This document shows, one piece after another, positions 34,758 to 45,956 of a stretch of DNA of 64,000 bases (positions are counted from its first letter, which is position 1; each line of letters opens with the position of its first letter). A model generated the notes under the pieces. It did no database searches. It was not told where the DNA came from and worked only from the letters and a program-made list of their open reading frames with translations. The DNA is from Linnemannia schmuckeri (Eukaryota; Mortierellomycota; Mortierellomycetes; Mortierellales; Mortierellaceae), in the NCBI GenBank assembly GCA_029449235.1, contig JANATG010000003.1:1550001-1614000 (forward strand), read 5' to 3'. The position numbers and the translations under genes are program-made.

Positions 34758-37700
34758 TTACGCCTGCTCAGTAGCCTCAACCATCGTTGAATCCTCCTCA
34801 GGAGTAGCCTCAGCATCCTCAGCATCCTCAGCACCCTCAGCTTCAGCGGCAGCAGCAGCAGCGGCAGCAGCCTTGGCAACGGTGCCCTTAGCTCCACCCT
34901 CAACAACATGAGGGGCATCAACACAATCAACACCCAACCGCATCGCTAAACTCCTACGTTCCTGCTTATTCAACAACATGTTGAAGCTCACCTGAGCCTT
35001 CCAAACCGGGAACACAAGTTTGCCTTTCACAAAGCCCGTCAACCCTTGGCCCTCCCACCGAGGGTTGGGCTGGTCCTTGTTCTCTTCCAGTTCGGGATCG
35101 AATTCAAAAATACAGCATCCCGTCTGGAGATCAGTCAGCTTTTGTTGGATTGCCTCCGGAAACTCGGAGATTTTGGGATAAGGCGATTGGAGGAGGGTAA
35201 TGACTTCCTTGAGCTGAACGGCCATCACGCGGGCGGTCGAAACGAATTGACGCATCAGAGCGATTCCCTCGCTGTGGACTCTGAATGAGCACTCTGTAGG
35301 CGAGTTCGAGTCCTGGCGAATAAATGTCCTGACTCCTGTGTTTACCACCTATTAGAAGCACGAGTTGTTAGAAATCGAATTGTGCTCAATCATTGCCAAA
35401 CCCAGCAACCATAACCAATCGCAGCAAGAAATACCTTGAGGCGGTGGATCTCTTCAGACTGAAGGATGCTCTTGACAGCCTCACTGACAAAGTAGATGGT
35501 CTTGTTCTTCTCGCCCTCAGAGCGGACCAGGAACTGGTCCTTGGGGAACTTTTCATCCAACCCATAGAACCGCGAGAACAACTGCACATCGGCATTGTCG
35601 GAGTCCAAGAACAAGAAGGGCTCCTCCTTGGGCCCAGGTGCACCAAAACGCTCAGCGCGCGACATGCGGGGCTTCTTGACCTCGGTAGTATCGGATCCTG
35701 CAGGCGAGTCCAGCTTGTGCTTATCTCCAGTGGTGGCCTTGTCTTCTTCCTCCTGGGTATCCTCCTGAGTATCCTCCTGATTATCCTCCTGTGTGTCCTC
35801 CTTGGCCTCTGACATGTCCTCGGAAGCGGGGGTGGCAGCGGCAGAAGAGGCGGCAGTAGTGGCAGCGGCGGCCTTAGCAGCCTCGGCGGCGGCTTCGGCG
35901 GCGGCAGCTCTGCCAGGGTTGGGGACAACAAAAGGAGCAGTCTTCTTCAAAACAGCAACGAAGAATCCTCCAGTGTCTTGCAAGTGAGGGTAGATACGAA
36001 GACTAGGGTATCGCAAATGAAAACAGACGTAAGATAAGAGTATGTTATTATCAACCTCACCGTCAAAACCAAGCAGATTGCAAAAAATGAAAAAGGGGAT
36101 CTTACCATCTCTCCAAGTGGAGCTCGCCAGCGTTGGCGGGTGCCCACATGCTGGGGTAGAACTTGCCCTTGGCGTCTGCGGGGACATCCTCAAACTTTTC
36201 AACAACTTGGCCCTCCTTGGTGAACACCTTCCAGGACGACAAACCAGGGCGGCGCTTCAACAGGGGCAGCTCGTGGCTGACATCGACCAACTCCAAGGAT
36301 CCGTTGGCGCGGTTCAACATCTCGGCAACAACAGCCTCGTTCTCCATGGGGTTGAATGAACAAGTCGAATACACAATACGCCCGCCAACCTTGAGCATCT
36401 GAACTCCACGCTGCAAAATCGTCACTTGGGTCCTATTACAGAGAAACGAAAATTAATTCCGGTTAATATAATTCATATCGCGCTTGGGATAGTTGGAGCA
36501 AAAGTAATCGATCTTTCCTATCCAACTCCAACTTACTGGTGAAGTCCCATAGCGCCTCCATGAGTCCACTTGGTCCAGACCATAGGGTTCTTGCGCAAAG
36601 TAGCGTCACCACTGCAGGGAACATCAGCCAAGACACGGTCAAACTCAAAGGGAACGACCTCTCCTGACTTGTTGGGGGCCAACTTCAACGAAGGCATCAT
36701 CGAGGCGTCGTGGTTAGTAACCATCAAGCAGGGGCTCTGAAGACGCTTGGTCTGGTGGATCAACATATGGCTGCGTCTGTAATCGGCATCGTTGGCAAGA
36801 ATCAATCCGGCTGTTTTCGATTTTTCCAATGATGTATCCCGTATTCCATGCGTGTCCGTGATATCCATGATCCGATGTGTCCAGAGCATTAAGCGAAATA
36901 AGTAGAGGAAAAGTTAACGTTAGTATACCGCACGTAGGATACAATTTGTTCCTGGAATTATGAGGTCAATACAGCAGAGTGAATAGGCCTTTCTTACATG
37001 GAACGACCTGGTGCTGCTCGTTGGCGTGAACCATCTCAATAATCTGAGCAGTCTTAGATCCAGGAGCGGCGCACATATCCATGACCTACATGATATCCGA
37101 TCCAAAAAAAAGTGTTTATAAGCGTCAGTCATTTCGTGCGGAGGTTGCGGATAGTTCCCGTGTCGTCGTAAACCAGATCGTTCCTTGGCAACACTTACCC
37201 AGTGCTGAGGCTGGACATCAAGAAGAAGAGGGGGGATCATAGAAACAGCTTCCTGACGAGAAATGTTTCCAACCTCGGTCTCGGCGACCAAGAACTGGTG
37301 GAACTTGGCATACTCGGGCGATTTCTTCAAAAGCGTGCGAGGAACATCGTAGTGCCATCCCAGATCATCAGGGTACCAGGCCAGAGGGCGAGGTGGGTCG
37401 GCGACGGTGCCGTCGACGGAGATGTTGCTCAAGTGCGGAACAAATGCGTTCTTGACCGTGTCACGGATCTCTACCGCGTGGCTATCAGATCAAGGATCAA
37501 TTAGGTGAGACTGACGATTAAATACTGATCAACTTTAATCACTTTTGGTCCGTTAAAGGTACCTTTGTTTATTTCACAACAGCCAAATAAATGTACATGG
37601 ACACGATAGGATAAAAGAACAAACCTGCGGGTGCCGGTGATACGGAAGGTGGTGGGGAGGGTGACCTTGAGGTGGTTCCAGAAGACGGGCCATTCCTCGT

Positions 37701-37833
37701 CGGACATGATGTTCTGGGCCTTGTAGTACTCCTCCATCTGCTCATTCTCCTTCTTGACCTCAGCGTAGACCTCGTTGGGATCGCGCTCCTTGCGTGGAGG
37801 CGCGTTCTTGCGTTTTGAGAATCGGCGACCCAT
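34758..37833 (-). CDS. TRM4: tRNA (cytosine-5) methyltransferase, TRM4/NSUN2 family
   Basis: SAM-dependent enzyme that makes m5C in tRNAs, mainly in the nucleus. Seven exons: 37833-37628, 37481-37199, 37085-36998, 36810-36537, 36432-36106, 36002-35435, 35348-34758. These give 778 residues, close to human NSUN2 (767). The SAM-binding motif is VMDMCAAPGSKTAQI in exon 3. The two catalytic cysteines are seen at about C258 in DVPCSGDA and C308 in YSTCSFNPMENEA. Their 50-residue spacing equals that of NSUN2. The N-terminus is basic (RRFSKRKNAPPRK), fitting nuclear import. An Ala/Glu/Asp-rich insertion lies at about 35760-35930, and the C-terminus is a poly-Ala/acidic tail. It shares a 251-bp divergent promoter with the Myb-repeat gene. 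Confidence 0.95.
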
Positions 37834-38084
37834 GACTTCTGTGTTGGCTGTTGAAAGGAGTAGGGAGGAGGAGGGTGTAGAGAAGGATGAAAAGAGGAAA
37901 TGCCCAGTGGTCGCATCCTTTGACTCCTCTTGAGCACTCTCAAAAAAAAAAAAAAAGTGCGCCTCCAAATTAAGAAGCAGTCACTGTTGTTGCCACCTAC
38001 TTCGGCGAATACACACCCAACACACACAACTCGCCGCTTTGTCGCACCCATTCGTCAACCCTTCTACATTCACAACAACGCTCC
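37834..38084. promoter_or_regulatory. Divergent promoter, TRM4 / Myb-repeat gene
   Basis: Only 251 bp separate the two start codons, so the genes probably share a bidirectional promoter. There is no TATA match, and a 14-base A run at about 37940 could exclude nucleosomes. Confidence 0.5.
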
Positions 38085-40859
38085 ATGCACAGGGTCATAT
38101 ACAGGATACGGCAAGGCCCTCCACCAAGACGAACAATAGGAGCCGCAGCCAGAACCTCCTTTAGTTGGGCGCACGATCGATCCTATGCCGTAATATCCTT
38201 CGACCTACTTCCTTCTGTTACTCCAGGCACAACCTTGTTCTCGACTCGCCCACTCCTCGCACTATCTCCGAGTGCGTCCACTGGCAGATACCGATACTCG
38301 ACCAATGCACAACCAGCCCTCAACATACCCCCAACATCAATACCATCACAACAACACCCTTCCTTCAATTTATCAATACCATCCACCCCCATCCTTGCCC
38401 CCTCAAAATCTTCGCCCTCAAAACCTGTACCACCAAAACAACCGCGCAAAAAGACAGTCTACGAATGGACTCCAGAACTGGACGCAATGATAGTTGCCAT
38501 GAACCACACCCACTCGATCGATTGGCGGACTATCGGGAAAATCCTCGATCGCCCCTATACGACTTGCTACAGTCGGTATCTCAACACCATCAAGCCAGTT
38601 CTCGATAAAGGAGGCACCTTGCAGGAAATCCAGGATCAGGAGAGGTTGGAGCGGTGGGTTGAAGAGGGGTTGGAGATGATTCGGGAAAGGAGGGAGGCGT
38701 CGGCTGCGGCTTTGGCTGCGGCAGCAGGAGGGGGAGGAGGATCGAGTTCGGCCAAGAGGAGTCGATCTGCGAGTTCAGGAACTGGAACAGGAGCAGCAAT
38801 GGGCGCCGCCGCATTCTCGGATTCAGAGAAGGAAGGAAGCACTACTACTAGCAAGCGGACGAAATGGGATGCGACGATGGACCAGATGATCAAGAACATG
38901 GTCGCGGCAGGAAACTCATGGCCCGAGATCGGGCGCGCCGTCGGCCGACCCTTTTCGTCCTGTTACTCGCGGTACCATGCCAACCTCGATCCGGCCTTGG
39001 AGACTATCTGGTCCCCCGAATCGACCCAACGGCTCAAGGAACTGGCATTACAGGGCGTGTCGTGGAAGAAGATTGCGCAGGAACTCAAGATCAAATCGCT
39101 GATCTGTAAGGCCAAGTGGGCCGATATTGGGCGTGCCGAATTGGCGGCCGCGGCTGCAGGGTGCGACAACGGCAGTAAATCTACCTCGGATCAGGAATGC
39201 CATCACCGGCATTCAACACAAACAGGAACAAGCAAGAGCGGCAACAGTAGGGCCAAGATTGTAGTGTTCTCGATGGAAGAGTCAGCCTTAATTCTGGAGC
39301 TGGCTGAAAAACACGGTTCAGAGAACTGGGATATGATCTTGCAGGATTTTCAACAGCACTTCTTGAACGACACCACCACACCTTCATCAACTACCATCAC
39401 CGCCACGACAAAGTCCGGCAAGGGTAAGGGCAAGAAATCCCCTCGCGACCGGATCCTGTCGATCACAATCCCGCACCTCCGTAAGCAATACCTCCGCGTC
39501 AGCCGCAACAAATCCTTCTGGACTTTCGACCAAGAAACTGCCCTCATCCAACAAGTTCTCAAACATGGCCTCGGTACCGACAGCAACAACAATAACAACA
39601 GTACCAACGACAACCTTGACGACCACTGGGCAGAAATCGCCCGCCAGACGGGCCCACATTCGGCAGAAGAATGCCGCACGCACTGGAAGAACCTCGACAT
39701 GCCCGTCATGCCCAACCTCAACGCATGGACAAAAACCGAACAAGGCACCTTCTGGTCCGCATGGCGACAATTCGGCTCTGATTTCAAACGTATCTCGAAA
39801 TTCTGTTCGAATCGAACTGCAGAGGATTGTCAGAGGTATTTTGAGGGTATCACCAAGGGGTTCCCGAGTCCGGACCAGGAACCGGACGCGTTCGCGGAGA
39901 AGATTGCGAATCTGCAGGAGAACCTTCCCTATACCCGACAAAAGTATCTCTTTACCAAGGAGCGGTCTCAACGGTTACAGCGGACGATGCGGTTATGTCA
40001 TCAGCGGTTCGGGGCTTCACCGACCATGCATGCAGGGACCTGGCAATGGATTGCTAACAAGGTCCACCGCGGACTGTCTCCCACATCCTGTATCGAGCAT
40101 TGGAACTACCTCCGCCAGAACCTCGACGTTATTCATGGCCCCCTCGAGGAAAACCAAACCAACCCCATCAAACCCGTGACCCCCAACTCTTGGAGCCACG
40201 AGGAATCAAAACTCTTGGACCAGGGTATCCGCGAATTGGGGTCCAGCTGGTCAGACATCCAACACCGCTTCCTCCCCTGGCGAACCACCCGCTCGATCCG
40301 TCAACGCTGGTTCATCATGTCTGACAAGGCCACAAAAGTCACCGAAGATGAGTACTATACCATCCTCGCTGCGGGCCCCACAGCCGATTCGATCGATTAC
40401 GAACACCTAACCCAGCACCATCTACCAGGCTGGAACCTCTCCCCCTGCCGCCGTGTGTTCGAGACAAGTTTCAAACACATTGTCAAAAACACGGTCTGGC
40501 AACCGGACGAGGACAGGTTACTGCTGGAGAGAACGATTGAGGAACGTGGGCGGGACTGGAATGCGATCGCGAAGAGCTTTAAGGGAGTTCAACCGGCTAT
40601 GGCACCACTTTACGACCAGGCCATGAAGCGCGAAGCAGAGGAGGCAGAGAGAAACGGCGGCAAGGTGTCAACGGGAGAACCTCCGGCAAGGACTCAAAAG
40701 ACGGCATGGCAGTGCCGTCTCCGCTGGTGCCAACTAGTCGAGCCCCTAATGCCCAAGGCCCCCATCGTCAATGTCACTGAGCACGGCCGAAGCAATATCC
40801 TCCGCATCTCCAAAAAGCTGCTTCAAACCCCCTCCTCTCCCTCCGCCTCTTCTCAATAA
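38085..40859 (+). CDS. Nine-repeat Myb/SANT protein with mitochondrial-type N-terminus
   Basis: Single exon, 924 residues. I count about nine Myb/SANT-like helix-turn-helix units at residues 125-170, 258-302, 307-348, 393-470, 477-537, 546-592, 622-684, 702-744 and 803-884. Each has spaced Trp/aromatic residues and a C-terminal CxxRY/W-like helix (TTCYSRYL, SSCYSRYH, RSIRQRWF). Such arrays bind DNA, as in SNAPC4 and c-Myb. The first 40 residues are Arg-rich, free of acidic residues until D31, and amphipathic (MHRVIYRIRQGPPPRR), which looks like a mitochondrial presequence. Poly-Ala/Gly and Asn linkers separate some repeats. If the presequence is real, the protein could act on mitochondrial DNA. 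Otherwise translation may start further in and the protein be nuclear. Confidence 0.82.
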   Translation: MHRVIYRIRQGPPPRRTIGAAARTSFSWAHDRSYAVISFDLLPSVTPGTTLFSTRPLLALSPSASTGRYRYSTNAQPALNIPPTSIPSQQHPSFNLSIPSTPILAPSKSSPSKPVPPKQPRKKTVYEWTPELDAMIVAMNHTHSIDWRTIGKILDRPYTTCYSRYLNTIKPVLDKGGTLQEIQDQERLERWVEEGLEMIRERREASAAALAAAAGGGGGSSSAKRSRSASSGTGTGAAMGAAAFSDSEKEGSTTTSKRTKWDATMDQMIKNMVAAGNSWPEIGRAVGRPFSSCYSRYHANLDPALETIWSPESTQRLKELALQGVSWKKIAQELKIKSLICKAKWADIGRAELAAAAAGCDNGSKSTSDQECHHRHSTQTGTSKSGNSRAKIVVFSMEESALILELAEKHGSENWDMILQDFQQHFLNDTTTPSSTTITATTKSGKGKGKKSPRDRILSITIPHLRKQYLRVSRNKSFWTFDQETALIQQVLKHGLGTDSNNNNNSTNDNLDDHWAEIARQTGPHSAEECRTHWKNLDMPVMPNLNAWTKTEQGTFWSAWRQFGSDFKRISKFCSNRTAEDCQRYFEGITKGFPSPDQEPDAFAEKIANLQENLPYTRQKYLFTKERSQRLQRTMRLCHQRFGASPTMHAGTWQWIANKVHRGLSPTSCIEHWNYLRQNLDVIHGPLEENQTNPIKPVTPNSWSHEESKLLDQGIRELGSSWSDIQHRFLPWRTTRSIRQRWFIMSDKATKVTEDEYYTILAAGPTADSIDYEHLTQHHLPGWNLSPCRRVFETSFKHIVKNTVWQPDEDRLLLERTIEERGRDWNAIAKSFKGVQPAMAPLYDQAMKREAEEAERNGGKVSTGEPPARTQKTAWQCRLRWCQLVEPLMPKAPIVNVTEHGRSNILRISKKLLQTPSSPSASSQ

Positions 40860-41029
40860 AACCCCTCCTTAATTCAATATTCCACTTCACGATCAATTAC
40901 TTTCCGTGAGTGTGTGGAAGGGTAAACAGAACTGTGGAAAAAGTAATGGAAAAGGGGGAAAAAAATAATATTCATAAAACTGATTTTCGCTACGTGAATT
41001 TCTATACATAAAAAAAGGTGGATGTGATT

Positions 41030-44000
41030 TTACCACCTCAACTTGTTGTTCCAGTCAATGCCTGGGCCATCTCCTCCCTCCTCCTTCTTGGATCTCCTCT
41101 CCCGGATCTCGTTCTTTCTAGGCTCACGGTTATCGACCTCGTCCTCGGCTTCCTCTCCACCGGGCAACTCCTTATGCCAGACGTTGTTGCCCTCGTTCTC
41201 TGACACAGAGTCACCAAAGACAACTCGGTACACATCCTCGTACCACGCCGCAGGGACGCCCGTCACACCCTCCTTGACATTCGCAGGGAGCTCTTCCCAG
41301 TCGGGCAAGTTGGCCTGAGGGAAGATCAGCGTCTTGACACCAGACCGCTTGGCCGCAATCGTCTTCTCCTTCAGACCGCCAATCTTGAGAACCTTGCCCG
41401 TCAGCGTCAATTCTCCCGTCATTGCAATAGTAGGATCCAAGGGCTTGTTGAGAGCGAGGGACAACAAGGAAGTGGTCATCGTGATACCGGCAGAAGGTCC
41501 ATCCTTGGGAGTAGCTCCCTCGGGGACATGGAGATGGATCGCAGCCTTGTTGAAGAATCGGTTCTCGGGGAAGCGACGACCGACCAGGTTCTTAGCAAAC
41601 GTGTACGCGATCGATGTCGACTCCTTCATCACATCACCCATCTGTCCGGTCCTCAAAAAGTTGGGGCGCGACTTTTCAGAGAGACCACCATCTAAGCACG
41701 ACTCGATATAGAGAGCAGATCCTCCCATCGACGTCCAAGCAAGACCCATCACCACTCCAGCGGGGGTAGCATCGTAGAGTCGGTCAGCCTGGAAGACAGC
41801 GGGTCCAACATAATCCTTCAAGTTATCGGCAGTGATGTCGACCTTGACATCAGATGAGACCTCGAGCTTAGTCTTCTTGTCCTCTTTCTTCTCGTCCTCC
41901 TGCTGCGTCAAGACGTCAGTATCGTCCAGCAAAACCTCGTCAGGAGTATCCTTCACAATTCCTGCCAAGGGCTTGCTATCAACATCCTTAGAATCGGCCT
42001 CCTTCTTCTTGGGCTCCACACGCTCGACTTCAGGCATTTCTTGGACAATCTTGAACGCGGCCTTACGGAAGACCTTGTCGATTTGCTTCTTCAAGTTACG
42101 AACACCAGACTCTCTGCAGTAGTTCTTGATCAGAGCCTCGATGGCATCGTCGTGAAGAGTGACATTGGCACCCTCAAGACCTGCTGCCTCCTTGGCTGTG
42201 GGGGCCAAGTAGCGGGAAGCAATGGCGACCTTCTCGTCCGAGATATATCCTGAGAGCTGAATCACCTCCATACGATCCAGAAGGGGTCCGGGAATGGTGT
42301 CGAGAACGTTGGCTGTGCAAACAAACAAAACCTTGGACAGATCGATTGGCACATCCATGTAGTGATCCAAGAACGAGCCATTCTGCTCAGGGTCCAGCAA
42401 CTCCAGAAGAGCAGAGGCGGGGTCTCCCTGATGTCCACGTCCAACCTTGTCGACTATCATTGCGATAATGTTGAATTAAAGTCAGTAAACACTCTATTAA
42501 CACACATCTGGAAAGCAGAAACAAAGTTTTTAACACCAATAGCTTACCCTCGTCGATCAATATAAGTGGGTTCTCGGTCTGGACACGCTTCAGAGCCTGG
42601 ACGACCTTTCCGGGCATGGCTCCGACATATGTACGGCGATGACCTTTGATCTCAGCCACGTCCGTCAACCCTCCGACACTGAATCTGTAAAACTCGCGAT
42701 CCAATGCGCGCGCAATCGATTTACCGATCGACGTCTTTCCGACACCTATTTGCTCATAAAATGATGGCGTTAATATTCCAAATTTGGTCTTTTTTTTTTT
42801 TTTTTTTTTTTTTTTGATACGATCAGTGATTAATCAGCTCAAGACCGATATAAAGCATGCTGGCGTACCTGGTGGTCCGACAAGACAGATAATCTTGCCC
42901 TCAACGGTGCCGCGAAGACGGCCAACAGCAATGAACTCCAAAATACGATCCTTGACATCCTTGAGTCCATAGTGGTCCTCGTCAAGGACACGGACAGCAT
43001 GGCGGATGTCGTAGTTCTCGGGAGAGCGAACACCCCATGGAACATTAGTCAGCCAGTCCAGGTAGTTCCTTGTCACGTTAAACTCAGACGCTGCTGGCTC
43101 CAAATGCTCAAGCTTGGTGATTTCCTGAAAAATGAGAAAAAAAAAATAATGAAAAATGTATCAGTTGTCTGTGCAGGAAACACATGGGATATAGGCAGAG
43201 AGTAGCTGCAAAATAATTTGATATCGAAATATAAGCGCATACCTCGTCGAAAACCTTCTTGACCTGCTCAGGCATAGCCAACTTGATGCCCTTCTCTCTG
43301 AACTTTTCAATCAGCTTGTCCTTGCCGTCCGACTCGATGCCCAACTCCTTCTTGATTCCCTTGAGCTGCTCCATCAAGTAGTACTCGCGCTGACGCTTGG
43401 CAATCTTGTTCTCGACATCCTTGCTGATCTTGCTCTGGAGCTGAGCATTCATCAACTCCTTCTTGAGAACCAAAAGAGCCTTCTGCATCCTGTCTTCAAT
43501 TGAGAGGGATTCCAAGACAGACTGCAACTCCTCGGGATCACCCTGGGAGACAGCAGTCGCAAAATCGGCAAGCTTGGCAGGCTCCTCGAAAACATTGCCA
43601 GCGGACTGTGACATTGAAAAGTTGGCGATCTGATCGCGGAAGAGAGGGTTCAAGGAGGCGATATCCTTGAAAACGGCTACAATCTCGGAAGTGATGGCAC
43701 GGATGACCTGGTTCTTGCGGTTGTAAGGCTCGTCGACCATGTTTTCCACATTCGAAAGAGTGACGGCATACTCCTTGGCCAAGAAGGCGGTTGGCAAGTG
43801 CTGAGGATCCTTAGAGGCATCTGAGGCAGCAGCTGCCTCGCCAACAGGTGTTCCATCAATTGCTCCCGCCTCTGCTCCAGTTGGTTTGTCGACGACGACA
43901 GAGGTGGCTTCTGGAATGATTGTTGCAGCTGGAGTCTTGCCTTCGACTTTGATGGTGAGAGGCTGAGACTTCTCGGCGGCTCCTTCACCAGCCTCCTTGA

Positions 44001-44994
44001 CGAGCAATCCTTCACGTGGAGCCTCGGATCCATCGGGGAGGATCAAAGGAGGCAACAACTCCTTGATTTTGATTCTCCTATGCGGGTAAAGCACAGCTGT
44101 AATCGAGCCCTCGTCGCTACCTGCGCTTGCGGGGAAGACGGTTGTGATCTGAGCGAACACACCGACAGAGTGAATTTGGTCCATGCTTGTGACGGTATCG
44201 ATATCGAGGTCCTCGTCCTTGAGCAAAAAAGCACCGACGTATGGCTGGCCACGCTTCATCAGTTCCTTGATGGCACTGGCGACAGCGGGGTTCTTGATGA
44301 CGACGGCCTTGTAGAACCCTGGGAAGAGAGGACGGCGACCAATGGGAAGGGTCAAGACTTGAGGGTAGACCTCGGGAATGGCCGGCTTGGAGAGGCCGTT
44401 TTCCAGAATATTAGTCGAGGGCCCACCAGATCCGACATCGAATGTGAACTTGGTGACCTTGCGGTCGTTGCCACCCTTGCCACTGCCGCTGCCACTGCCC
44501 GATCCACTCGATCCCGATCCGCTCGATCCTGATCCTGCACTACCGCCCTCAGTTCCAGATCCAGATGAGGAGGACGATCCTGATCCCGAATCCTTGCCGT
44601 CACCACCCGACCCGCTCTTGCCGTCATCGCTCTTATCCTTGAGGACACGTGCAGAACTCGAAAAGGCACGACGAGAGAGAGGCAAGACACTGGATGAAAC
44701 AAGAGAGTTACCGCTCTGGAAGGAAGAAAGACGACTGTTGAGAAGAGCAGCAGGTCGAGTGGTGTGAACGAGGCTATGAAGACTGCGCGGACGCAACTCG
44801 AGGTGAGCAGTAGAGGTGTTTGCGGTAGAGAAAGGGCGGAGGTGGCCGTCAAAGGCAGACCAAGAGGCGGGGGTTCTTGCGGCGGAGTGGTGAGTGAGGG
44901 TAGGGTTGATTGAAGTGCGAGAAAGGGCGACCTTGAGGATGTCGACAGTGGGCGAGACGCGCTTGGTGATGACTAGCACGGCATTGGACGCCAT
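41030..44994 (-). CDS. PIM1: Mitochondrial ATP-dependent Lon protease
   Basis: AAA+ serine protease of the mitochondrial matrix, degrading damaged proteins and acting on mtDNA-bound proteins. Exons: 44994-43243, 43124-42869, 42745-42548, 42453-41030. These give 1,209 residues, slightly longer than yeast Pim1. The N-terminus is a long Arg/Ser-rich presequence (for example LPLSRRAFSSSARVLK near residue 115), followed by an unusual Ser/Gly-rich spacer at 44470-44640. Walker A (GPPGVGKTS) lies near residue 670 and Walker B (LILIDEVDK) near 732. The catalytic Ser in KDGPSAG is about residue 1055 and the Lys in GGLKEK about 1098, 43 apart as in E. coli Lon. An acidic insertion occurs at about 41830-42010. 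The C-terminus has no peroxisomal signal. Confidence 0.96.
42791..42815. repeat. 25-base poly(T) (poly(A) in transcript) inside a Lon intron
   Basis: Located in the 123-bp intron 42746-42868, between the two halves of the Walker A motif. The pre-mRNA would carry A25 here. Confidence 0.9.
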
Positions 44995-45956
44995 CGTAAG
45001 GTTTCTTTCTTATGAGTGTGAGAAATGAGGGAGGGAGGAGGGAAGAGAGCGAAAGAAGAAGGGTGAAGGAGAAGACGTTAGAGTAATAATAATAAAAAAG
45101 GAAGGAGTGGAGTAGTGTTGAGCGGAAGAAGGGCGAAGAAAAGGAAAGGGAAGAGTGTAGTTGTTGTTGATGAATGTAACAAGCAGAAAGGAAAAAGAAG
45201 GTTGATCGCTCAGGTGAGTGGGGGCGGAAGACAAGGAACGAGAGCGACGCGCAATTTGCGATTCAATTGATGACTGCTTCTTGCTCTGACAAATCGCCCT
45301 CTTTTTTTCCTTTTGTGTACCCAGGCACCACACTTCTCTACTCCCTCCACCCACCCAACAACCGACAAAGACGTCACTTTGAAGAATTCTGCAGTGTGGG
45401 TAACAAATAGATGCATTTGAGCTTCTTTAGCTAACTTAGCTAGCATTGCTCACTCTCCCAACATTGGACGTACAACTCAAGCAAAAGGCACTGGCCAATT
45501 AATGAGACCCCCAACTCAACAGGATTGGGACCGAAAGAAACGCGCTTTTCATACATATTTCACGAAAAGGGAAAAATGCATATATGGAGCTTACTTTAAC
45601 ATTTACTCGCATCAACTGAACAAAGAATGAAGAAGAACCAATGTCTAACTTGACAGAGCTATACCTACTCAAGTCAGTACTGCATCATGACAAGGCGTGG
45701 TATCTACACGGTGCTCTGTATGCACTGCTGCCGTTAGGTTGTGTGTACGTGAGACAATGTGAATAGTCGGTCCAAAGAATGAATCGCGTCCATGTGTTCA
45801 CGACAGTCACAATATTCTGGCATAAAATAAGGTGCAAGGTCGTTTCCATTTTAACTTTTCCCTTTCTTTTGTACACTTATCACTTCTTAGCCCTTCTTTC
45901 CTTCTTTACTCCATCCCCTACCCACCAAGAAAAAGAAGAAACGTCAAATTCAAATC
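44995..45956. other. Divergent promoter region, mitochondrial Lon / aldehyde dehydrogenase
   Basis: About 960 bp between two start codons. Purine-rich on the Lon side (45000-45240). A weak TATA-like cataaaata lies at 45821, about 136 bp before the ALDH start, followed by a C/T-rich leader. No further gene is seen. Confidence 0.5.
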
